A DNA stretch of 51,695 nt, taken from positions 1 to 51,695 of the forward strand of contig JANWXU010000012.1 in the NCBI GenBank assembly GCA_025057395.1. Direction: 5' to 3'. The first letter of the stretch is position 1, and every line of letters starts with the position of its first letter. Below the pieces are notes generated by a model that saw nothing but the letters and a program-made list of their open reading frames with translations, searched no databases and had not been told where the DNA came from. Position numbers and translations under genes: made by a program. Shown one piece after another: positions 44,315 through 51,695 of the stretch. The stretch comes from Bacteroidia bacterium (GTDB lineage: Bacteria > Bacteroidota > Bacteroidia > J057 > JANWXU01).

Positions 44315-46624
44315 TTACTCTAGCCAAAAAACTTTTCCATAATGCTGACCTCTTGTTGTTTGTACTTGATAAAAATACCACCCTTCTCTGCTTATACCAA
44401 CCTCCTGCTTAAATAAAGTTATTTCTCTTTGGGGTACTACTAACAGCCCTGAGTCAAAAATCAATTTTCCTGTAATATCCCATAAACTAACTTTTTGAAT
44501 AGGCTCTGAACTGACAAAATGAACATAATTTGAAGTAGGGTTAGGATAAACAGTTAATATATCATTAGCTGCACTAAAAAATTGAGAAGTATGGATAGAT
44601 GTAACATTCCCTCTACCCTGTATAATCTTATTAATGCTGCCTACTTGTAAGTTATAAAAGGTTTCTTTTGTACGGTTAGAATCGGGCCAATTTACTACTA
44701 CTGAATCTACTTTTTGTGCCGAGCCTAGTCCAAAGTGTAAACGAGTAGGTTTTTGCGATCTTACCCCACGCCCTGAATTAACTTCCTGAGTATAAGACTT
44801 ACCACCCGCATACACCTTAACTTTTGCACCAATTGCCATGCGATTGCCCTTTTGCGCCTCTAAATCCAACTGAATGAAATTGCCTATGTCATCCCTTATA
44901 TTCATCCATAAACGAAATAAGCCTTCTTCACCTGCTGCTAAGTCTAATTTGCCATCATTATTTGCGTCTACCCATACAGCATCCTCACCTGTAACAATTT
45001 TATCTATGCCGTAATCAAAGGTCTTGAGTAAAAATTGATGATTAGGTTGCTGCTCATAAAGATCTACATAGCGGCAGCCATAGAAGGTAGTAATAAATAT
45101 ATCTTGTAGCCCGTCGTTATTTACGTCTCCAAAAGCTCCACCTGCGTGTGTTTCTTCATATTCAATGCCATTTTGGTCTAGCAGATTAGTAAAGTTAAAA
45201 CTAGGAGCTCCTGTGTTCTGATAAATTGTAGTGCCTTGGTGCCCAAATTGGAGCATAAAAGCTGGATGAGCTAACCCGGGTAAAAGTAGGTCCATATCGC
45301 CGTCATTATCGTAATCACTCCAATCGCACCCAGTACCGTGGCTTGAGCCTGTCCTACCTCCAAATCGATACCAATCAATCTGTTTTTGAGTAGCTATATT
45401 AGTAAAATATCCTCTTCCGTCATTTTGCCATAGTTCATCAGGTTCTAAAAAATAATTGGCAACAAAAAGGTCTAGATCTCCGTCATTATCAAAATCTACA
45501 AAACTAGAACCCCTACTCCGACGGTTGGGAGGGCGATTACGAAAACGAAGTGAAGATTCTTCTACAAAATCGTTGGCACGATTATTAATCAATAAATAGT
45601 TGGGTAAAGCATCAGGACCGTTAGGACCATAGTAGCTCCAAAGCTGACCAATAAATAAATCCGGGTAACCATCTAAATTAATATCTGCAACACTAAAACT
45701 AGAAATACCCTTTAGAGAATCAATTCCAGTAACAATCTTCTCATCAAACGTATTGCCCTGATTAATATAAAGAGTACTTTTTGCAGTTCTTAAAAAAAGA
45801 ATATCTAAATCATTATCATTATCCATATCGATAAAAAGGCTAGCTAGAGGAGCACCACTAAAATTAAAACGAGTTGTAACTTCCTCAAAATCTCCATTTC
45901 CTTTATTTCTAAATAACCTACCCTGCAACAGTAAATCTAAATGATTATCTTTATCATAATCGCCCCAAGCTATCGAGTGATTAGAAATATTATTAGGTAT
46001 TCCTGTAGGGTTAGTAGTGCCAAAGTACCTAGGAGACTGAATTTTATCTAATTCCATTATTACATCAATACAATATGCGGAGCGCCCCAAACGCCACTCA
46101 TTATCTGGCCAATTATTTGTAAAATTTAAGTATTGAAAGTAATAATTCCCCCCACTACCAGATTGGCAGGTAGGAGCTTTGGAAGCTGTATCTGTAATTA
46201 GTATAACTCCATTAGAAAGATTACTTACCCCAATAAAGAATTGGTTGTTATCAATTCGAATAGGTGTAGGAAGCTCAACTACCAGGCGCTGAATTCCAGG
46301 TTGTGTTTTTTGAATAATCAAGGGAGTAATGATATTTTTTTTCAGTTGCGGAAAGGCTACACCGCCCTCATGTCCATAGATCCTTAGGGTAGCAGTACCC
46401 GCTTCCCCTGCTAGAGCTAAAATTACTTTTGTAATAACACCCGGTGCCTTAGGCTCAAACCGAGCTACCTGTAAAGTAGCATTATTTACTCCTCGATAAC
46501 CAAACCCTGCACTAATTATATTAGGATTATAGTAACGCAATGTATCTCTTACTCCTAATATTTGCAAAGGCAAAATACTTAATACCGCGCCTACTACCCC
46601 CCAAAAACAAATGTAGCATTTCAT
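44315..46624 (-). CDS. FG-GAP/ASPIC-UnbV secreted protein with T9SS type A sorting domain
   Basis: A 769-residue extracellular protein. Signal peptide at 1-24. Residues 35-200 are beta-rich with no clear family. About seven calcium-binding DxDxDGxxD loops of FG-GAP/VCBS type follow, for example DYDKDNHLD (222-230), DMDNDNDLD (266-274), DINLDGYPD, DFDNDGDLD, DYDNDGDMD, DVNNDGLQD and DANNDGKLD, so it is probably a beta-propeller. An ASPIC/UnbV domain (GNRMAIGAKVKVYAGGK, SGRGVRSQKPTRLHFGLG) is next. The end is a type A T9SS sorting domain with VYPNPTSNYV and a C-terminal GWYFYQVQTTRGQHYGKV. It follows the SprB-like gene on the same strand, after a terminator. Confidence 0.9.
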   Translation of the reverse strand: MKCYICFWGVVGAVLSILPLQILGVRDTLRYYNPNIISAGFGYRGVNNATLQVARFEPKAPGVITKVILALAGEAGTATLRIYGHEGGVAFPQLKKNIITPLIIQKTQPGIQRLVVELPTPIRIDNNQFFIGVSNLSNGVILITDTASKAPTCQSGSGGNYYFQYLNFTNNWPDNEWRLGRSAYCIDVIMELDKIQSPRYFGTTNPTGIPNNISNHSIAWGDYDKDNHLDLLLQGRLFRNKGNGDFEEVTTRFNFSGAPLASLFIDMDNDNDLDILFLRTAKSTLYINQGNTFDEKIVTGIDSLKGISSFSVADINLDGYPDLFIGQLWSYYGPNGPDALPNYLLINNRANDFVEESSLRFRNRPPNRRSRGSSFVDFDNDGDLDLFVANYFLEPDELWQNDGRGYFTNIATQKQIDWYRFGGRTGSSHGTGCDWSDYDNDGDMDLLLPGLAHPAFMLQFGHQGTTIYQNTGAPSFNFTNLLDQNGIEYEETHAGGAFGDVNNDGLQDIFITTFYGCRYVDLYEQQPNHQFLLKTFDYGIDKIVTGEDAVWVDANNDGKLDLAAGEEGLFRLWMNIRDDIGNFIQLDLEAQKGNRMAIGAKVKVYAGGKSYTQEVNSGRGVRSQKPTRLHFGLGSAQKVDSVVVNWPDSNRTKETFYNLQVGSINKIIQGRGNVTSIHTSQFFSAANDILTVYPNPTSNYVHFVSSEPIQKVSLWDITGKLIFDSGLLVVPQREITLFKQEVGISREGWYFYQVQTTRGQHYGKVFWLE

Positions 46625-46673
46625 ATATAATTATATTATATCCTTCTTCTTAGTCCTAATTTACAAAAAAAAT

Positions 46674-46703
46674 AAAAAAGGGAAGCAGGAGCTTCCCTTT
46701 TTT
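46674..46703 (-). terminator. Perfect terminator hairpin
   Basis: AAAAAAGGGAAGC (46674-46686) pairs with GCTTCCCTTTTTT (46691-46703) around a four-base loop AGGA. On the minus strand a T run follows. It lies 21 bp after the stop of the SprB-repeat gene, separating it from the FG-GAP gene. Confidence 0.9.
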
Positions 46704-46723
46704 AGACTCAAATACTACACAAA

Positions 46724-49700
46724 TTAATTCTTTATTACTTTGGTCAAATAAGAGCTGCCTGCATCTGTTTCCAGTTCTATTATATAAACTCCTGGTAAAA
46801 GTTCATTCAGATCAACCTCTAACTCTCTATCTGCGAGATATACTTTAGGCATATAAAGAACTTCTTGCCCTAGAGAATTATAAATACGTATACTAACAAT
46901 TGGTGCACTAATTGCGCCAAGCATAATTCTCAATTTTCCGCTGGTAGGGATAGGATAGCAAACTATGTATTGCTCCATATCTCGTGCCCTACTCACTGGC
47001 GTAAATTCTTTTGAAGCCGAGCGATTAGAACAACCACTGCGAGTAATTTCCACAAAGTACCTTCCTGGTATGGTAGTAGTTATACTTCGTGTTTGTCCTA
47101 CCAAAATAGGCTCAGTTTGAGTTTCTCGATACCACTTATACGAATCAGCAATACTATCGCAGGTTAATGTATTTCCTTCTATTGTAAAAGTAGGCACGGG
47201 AGGCAAAGGAGTTACACGAACCCAAACTGAATCTGAAATAAGACTAAGGTTACAGGCGGGTATGCGCACCGTCACCTTCACAAACTGGGTTCTTGCCGGC
47301 TTAAAAGAATACACTGCCGAGGCAGTAACAGTACCATCACTCCAAAAATATTGAGCACCAGTAGGGTAGGTACCAATTGCTGCCAAAGTAATACTCGCCC
47401 CTTGGCAAATGCTTGTACTGCTTACTTCTAGCCTAGGATTAGGAAGAGTTTCAAAACGCACAATGGCAGTATCTCTTTGTACGCACCCTTTACTATCAGT
47501 TATAGTAACAATGTAGGTTCCAGGAGCTACTCCTAAGATATCTTTAGTAGTTTTTCCATTAGACCAAAGGTATGCATAAGGGGGTGTACCACCTGTTACA
47601 GTAAGTTCCACTAAGCCAGTAAATTGGTCATTACACTTAGCATCTGTAATACGCTTATTAGCTCGAATGGGCTGTAAGGGCTGAGTAATAATTACACTAA
47701 GATTAGCCTGGCAGCCCCTAGTATCAGTAATAGTACCATCATAACGTCCAGCCCTTAGCTGCACAAGATCTTGGGTAGTATACTCAAAATTAGCTTCATC
47801 TCTCCAAAGAAACGTATATGGAGGTGTACCGCCTGATACATTAATATTAATGGCACCATCACGCCCACCATTACAGCTTACATCTCGCTTACTTTGGAGA
47901 TTTGCGACTATAGGCAACGGACTTGTTAAAATTGTGGTATCTAGCCTAAAGCAAGCCGGATTACTGCTGTCAGTAACACGGAATATATAAATACCTGCCC
48001 CCAAGTCTACACGAATTCTATCTGTTTGCGCAGGGTTCAAAACACCATTATCTAGCCATGAATAAATATAGGGAGGGGTTCCACCAGTTACAGCAAGCTC
48101 GATTCTTGCGTCGCTGCGACCAGCACAAGAAATAGGAGTAACAGTCTTACTAGCTATTTTCAAAGTAGTATTCAAGTCCACAAAAAAGGATAGCCGCGTA
48201 CAAGTAGGCTGACCATTAATAAAAGTATTTATGCGTGCAGTATAGGTACCAAAAGCTAAGCCTGTAATTGTTCCTTCATTACCATTGATAACATTTGCGT
48301 AGCCATTAGGACTAGACCAACCAATAGTAGTATTTGAACCCTGAGTTACACGTAAAATAATTGCTCCATTATTAGCACCACAATCACTTGGACGCACACT
48401 TTGCAAAGTATTTATAGCTATGGCAGGCTCAGTAACAGTAAACTGGGCAGTAGCTAAACAATTTTTTGAATCAGAAACAGTAAGGGTATACGTACCAGCT
48501 GCTAAATTGCTAATATCTTCAGTAGTAGCGATAACTATGCTATTTCGACGCCAAATGTACTGGTAGGGCGGCACCCCTCCACTAATATTTACATCGATAA
48601 AGCCGTCGCTATCACCCTTACAAGCTAAGTTTAGTCGCGAGGTAGGATTTAAAGTAATTGTAGGACGCTGTATTCTTACTTCAATCACCCTATTACGGCG
48701 GCAACCATTGGCATCTATCACAGATACTGCATAGCTACCTTCGCCTACATTTTCTCGCACCAACGCAGTAGAACCATCAAACCACTCTACACTATAAGGA
48801 GGAATTCCACCTTCTATGCTCAAAGTAATCTTGCCATCTCGTACTTGTTCGCCGCACTGGCTGGGTAAAGCAATGCTAGCATTAATTATCAGCTCGCGGT
48901 CAGGTTGAGTGAGCGTAAAACTACTGATAGCAATACAGCCATTTTTATCAATAACCGTGACGGTATTAAAGCCCGCGGGAGCCACACTTAAATTTCTACC
49001 ATCAACTATAGTAAATGGAAAACGGAAAATAGTATCACGGCTAGTAGACCAAATAATAGTATAAGGACCCTCACCCCCTTCAAATTCTACTCTCGCTTTT
49101 CCATCGTTACCATTGCGGCAACTTACATCCGTTTGTTTACCACTATCTCTAAGAACTTGTACTCTATTAATCTTAAGCGGCGTAGCTGCAACCCCTATTC
49201 TGATATTATCAAAAGAAGTAGTACAATTTTTTGCATCAATTATTCGGAGGTTATAAGTGCCTGGTAAAAGGGGCTGAATAGTAAAAGTAGAACGATTGCT
49301 ATTATCTACTAAAGAGCCGTTTTGAGTACCCGCCCACTCGTAACGCAAAGGAGGAGTAGCGTTTGTGGTAGTTACCGTAATTTTTCCATTAAGCTCTCCA
49401 AAACATGCATTACCCACTTCTATAGTAGAAAATTGCCGAAGTACTTGAAAAGTTTGCACAGCAAAACAGCCATTATTGTCTGTTACTGTGAAATTAAAAA
49501 TTCCTTCAGGTAAATTACTCACTATTATGTTTTCTCCTGTAATACTACTTCCGCTACTTAAGCCCGGAACAGCATAAGTATATGGACGTGTACCACCTCT
49601 AATTGTAAAAGTAGCACTACCCGTAGAAGCACCAGCACAGCCTACATTTTGTACTTGAAACTGTACTTGAATAGGAGAAGGCTGGTTAATAGGAATAGTT

Positions 49701-51695
49701 TCGAAATAGCTACAGCCATTAGCATCTGTAATACTCAAACGATATTGACCAGCACTTAACCCACTTACGGAAGAGCTGGTAGGAGTATTAATTAAGTTAA
49801 AGTTATTAGGGTTAAAATTAGGGTCTCCTAGTTTTGTCCAGATTCTATTAGTGTATGGCGGATTGCCACCTATAATGTTTACTGTAATAGCCCCATCACT
49901 TGCACCATTACAACGAAGGAACAAGCGGCTTCGAACAGAGTCAATATTATAGGCTAGTTTTGCAAATTCTCGGATAGTAAAGTTTAATACGATAGGGGGG
50001 CAATTATTGGCGTCTTCTATTGTTAAAGAATAATTGCCAGCTACCAGTCCGCTAATAGTAGAAGCTTCACCTCGTTGTATAATTGCTCCATTTTTTCGCC
50101 AAGTATAAATATAAGGGGGAGTACCAGCACCTTCCTGAAGTACGACGCCAGCCGTGCCGTTTGCTTCGCCGTTGCAGCGTACATCCGAAGTAGTTAAAGT
50201 AGCAGCACCAGCCACAAAAGGGCCTGGCTGTCGAATTACAACAAAAACAGGCAGACTAGAACAATTGGTAGAAGGGTTAGTAGCAATTACCTGATAACGC
50301 CCAGCAGCTAAATTAGAAGGATCAGGACGAGTAGCCACCACTTGTCCATTTAGTATCCAGGTAAAAATACAATTAGAACAATTTTGATTACTTATGGTAG
50401 CAGTAGCTATAGCAGAACCATTATTTCCACCAAAGCAAGTAACATCTTTAATATTACTTACTTGCACTACTGGTAAAGCTGGGTTAGGAACATTTACCAA
50501 AACTGTATCCGTACATCCTCTCAGGTCTCGAATAGTTAGGATATAACTAGGATTAGTAACTGTATTGCCTAAAACTTCTCTTAAAACAGTAGGATTAATG
50601 GCATTCACTACCCCTGTTCTTACTACGGTTGCATCATTATTATGAAGTTTATACTCTATAGGTTGAGTTCCGCCTTCTACTTCAAATTGAATAATTCCAG
50701 TAGTACTGCCACAAGTTAAAGAAGGATTCACACGAATATTGACTATTTTCAAAGAGGCAGTTTTTATAATTGTTACTGTATTGCTTTGCGCTGTACAACC
50801 CTTAGCATCTATCACCCGAAATGAATATTGTCCCTGGCCTAAGTTAGCTAAAGTATCTCTTAAAACATTATTCTTTTCTACTCCTGTGGACCAAATTATC
50901 CGATAGGGTACCCATCCTCCACCTATTACTGTTATCAATCTTCCGTCTTTTTCATTACAAGCAGATACTGGCAAATAATTAAAAGGGGCACGCACCGTGT
51001 TATCTAACGAAGCAGTAAGAGGTTCAGCTGGGCGACGTACTGTTAGATTATTAATAGAAGTAGTACACCCCTTTCTATCCACTACAGTGACAAAATAAGT
51101 ACCTGGTGCTAAATTTTCTAGCACAGAATCTGTAGCTCCCGTAGACCAACTATACCTATATCCACCATTGCCGCCGCTAACACGCAACTTTATAGCTCCA
51201 TTCCTTTGATTATAACAAACCACATCTCTAATACTATCAGCACGTATTACCAAAGGTTCGGGTTGGCCAACATTTACCCTGCGTACATAGGAGCAAATAG
51301 CGCCGCTACTATGTACATACGATACCCGAATATCATAAGTACCTGAGGAGAGACCGGAAAATATATTATTATTAGAAGGAGTATTATTCATAAAAGTATT
51401 GCCTGCATTAATAGGGCGAATGGCATAAGAATATGCATCAAGGCTACCTCCTACTCCTCCAATTACAGCACGAACAGTAATCTTACCATCACTACCCCCT
51501 GCGCAGCTTACATTATCTACTAAAATATCCAAGTTAGTAATACCAAAACCTTCAAAAACATTTGCTGTGGCTACGCCTTCGCAGCCTGCTCCATTACGAA
51601 CTATAATATTATAGTTACCAGCAGGTAAGCCATCAAAACGAAGTCCATTGGCACTCCCTGTAAAAGGTTGCGGCGAAGAGAAACCTGGAACATTA
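46724..51695 (-). CDS. Giant SprB-repeat surface protein, C-terminal part (5' end outside window)
   Basis: The minus-strand frame stays open through the last base of the window; the segment upstream of 51532 reads on as repeat (GLPAGNYNIIVRNGAGCEG), so this is only the C-terminal ~1650 residues. I count sixteen full units and one partial unit of about 85 residues of the SprB type: a first Cys with xxGxxDGxI, then GGxPPYxYxWS, LxAGTYxVTVTDxxGC. After them is an Ig/PKD-like part (ICQGASITLAA, FWSDG) and a type A T9SS sorting domain (YPIPTSGKLRI, SLGQEVLY, VYIIELETDAGSSYLTKVIKN). SprB-type repeats occur in adhesins moved by the gliding apparatus. The N-terminus is needed to judge its full length. 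Confidence 0.93.
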   Translation of the reverse strand, partial: NVPGFSSPQPFTGSANGLRFDGLPAGNYNIIVRNGAGCEGVATANVFEGFGITNLDILVDNVSCAGGSDGKITVRAVIGGVGGSLDAYSYAIRPINAGNTFMNNTPSNNNIFSGLSSGTYDIRVSYVHSSGAICSYVRRVNVGQPEPLVIRADSIRDVVCYNQRNGAIKLRVSGGNGGYRYSWSTGATDSVLENLAPGTYFVTVVDRKGCTTSINNLTVRRPAEPLTASLDNTVRAPFNYLPVSACNEKDGRLITVIGGGWVPYRIIWSTGVEKNNVLRDTLANLGQGQYSFRVIDAKGCTAQSNTVTIIKTASLKIVNIRVNPSLTCGSTTGIIQFEVEGGTQPIEYKLHNNDATVVRTGVVNAINPTVLREVLGNTVTNPSYILTIRDLRGCTDTVLVNVPNPALPVVQVSNIKDVTCFGGNNGSAIATATISNQNCSNCIFTWILNGQVVATRPDPSNLAAGRYQVIATNPSTNCSSLPVFVVIRQPGPFVAGAATLTTSDVRCNGEANGTAGVVLQEGAGTPPYIYTWRKNGAIIQRGEASTISGLVAGNYSLTIEDANNCPPIVLNFTIREFAKLAYNIDSVRSRLFLRCNGASDGAITVNIIGGNPPYTNRIWTKLGDPNFNPNNFNLINTPTSSSVSGLSAGQYRLSITDANGCSYFETIPINQPSPIQVQFQVQNVGCAGASTGSATFTIRGGTRPYTYAVPGLSSGSSITGENIIVSNLPEGIFNFTVTDNNGCFAVQTFQVLRQFSTIEVGNACFGELNGKITVTTTNATPPLRYEWAGTQNGSLVDNSNRSTFTIQPLLPGTYNLRIIDAKNCTTSFDNIRIGVAATPLKINRVQVLRDSGKQTDVSCRNGNDGKARVEFEGGEGPYTIIWSTSRDTIFRFPFTIVDGRNLSVAPAGFNTVTVIDKNGCIAISSFTLTQPDRELIINASIALPSQCGEQVRDGKITLSIEGGIPPYSVEWFDGSTALVRENVGEGSYAVSVIDANGCRRNRVIEVRIQRPTITLNPTSRLNLACKGDSDGFIDVNISGGVPPYQYIWRRNSIVIATTEDISNLAAGTYTLTVSDSKNCLATAQFTVTEPAIAINTLQSVRPSDCGANNGAIILRVTQGSNTTIGWSSPNGYANVINGNEGTITGLAFGTYTARINTFINGQPTCTRLSFFVDLNTTLKIASKTVTPISCAGRSDARIELAVTGGTPPYIYSWLDNGVLNPAQTDRIRVDLGAGIYIFRVTDSSNPACFRLDTTILTSPLPIVANLQSKRDVSCNGGRDGAININVSGGTPPYTFLWRDEANFEYTTQDLVQLRAGRYDGTITDTRGCQANLSVIITQPLQPIRANKRITDAKCNDQFTGLVELTVTGGTPPYAYLWSNGKTTKDILGVAPGTYIVTITDSKGCVQRDTAIVRFETLPNPRLEVSSTSICQGASITLAAIGTYPTGAQYFWSDGTVTASAVYSFKPARTQFVKVTVRIPACNLSLISDSVWVRVTPLPPVPTFTIEGNTLTCDSIADSYKWYRETQTEPILVGQTRSITTTIPGRYFVEITRSGCSNRSASKEFTPVSRARDMEQYIVCYPIPTSGKLRIMLGAISAPIVSIRIYNSLGQEVLYMPKVYLADRELEVDLNELLPGVYIIELETDAGSSYLTKVIKN

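Noticed and set aside
44293-44315. Possible terminator between map and the FG-GAP gene
   Set aside because: The potential stem is 3-4 base pairs with a very small loop; too weak to report.
51530-51532. Apparent start of the SprB-repeat gene at 51532
   Set aside because: The codon is an internal TTG. The frame is open to the window edge and keeps encoding repeat sequence upstream, so the true start is outside.
1-51695. tRNA, rRNA, insertion sequences, attachment sites
   Set aside because: No tRNA-like T-loop, rRNA segment, transposase frame or terminal inverted repeats were seen by reading the spacers.

Overview
The window looks like a chromosomal segment from a member of the Bacteroidota, most likely Cytophagales-like (inference). 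It is AT-rich. It encodes three secreted proteins with type IX secretion (T9SS) sorting domains: one type B/gliding-associated C-terminus and two type A. It also carries BshA for bacillithiol synthesis and several Bacteroidota families (DUF3822 beside rsmD, DUF4249, DUF4293, DUF4834). Ribosome binding sites are weak or absent, and a few promoters resemble the Bacteroidota TTG ... TAnnTTTG pattern. No rRNA, tRNA, insertion sequence, CRISPR array or integrated phage was seen.

Layout. 0.3-5.8 kb (minus): a CheB/CheR/PAS/histidine-kinase/receiver hybrid followed 30 bp later by a class I CPD photolyase. 6-10.3 kb: an ABM-domain protein, a cysteine-rich rhodanese-like protein, an exported HMA protein, a family 2 glycosyltransferase, and the DUF3822-rsmD pair. 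10.5-15.4 kb (plus): three exported proteins, namely a type B T9SS substrate, a repeat-rich surface protein ended by a clear terminator, and a barrel-like protein. 15.5-18.5 kb (plus): a family 9 glycosyltransferase, a DASH-type cryptochrome and a 4Fe-4S ferredoxin in one probable operon ended by a strong hairpin. 18.6-21.6 kb (minus): aldehyde dehydrogenase, bshA and DUF4834. 21.7-23 kb: GtrA plus a glycosyltransferase. 23-25 kb (minus): a PcaF-like thiolase, a small unknown protein and a lipoprotein. 25-30 kb: DUF4293, a TMTC-like membrane/TPR protein, a DUF4249 lipoprotein and a TerC-family protein. 30.2-32 kb: RidA, an unlisted 46-residue membrane peptide and a four-unit helix-hairpin-helix protein. 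32-35 kb (minus): a frameshifted LuxR-type response regulator upstream of two overlapping family 4 glycosyltransferases. 35.4-39.3 kb: a TerB-FHA-ABCG fusion transporter, a YopX-domain protein and an unknown protein. 39.5-44.3 kb: a TonB-like protein, coaD, NUDIX, pyrE, an isolated nuoC, an exported unknown and map. 44.3 kb to the end (minus): an FG-GAP/ASPIC-UnbV T9SS substrate and the C-terminal part of a giant SprB-repeat surface protein whose 5' end lies outside the window.

How it fits together. Most of the window is housekeeping genes mixed with cell-envelope functions (six glycosyltransferase-type genes, surface proteins, lipoproteins). Two photolyase-family flavoproteins within 18 kb, one behind a large sensory hybrid and one beside a ferredoxin, suggest attention to light or UV. 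I did not find a clear new multi-gene defence or mobile system. The best candidates for a second look are the hybrid sensor with a degenerate kinase core next to photolyase, the TerB-FHA-ABCG transporter, the frameshifted regulator, the hidden 46-residue peptide, and the tandem array with near-helical period upstream of the TMTC-like gene.
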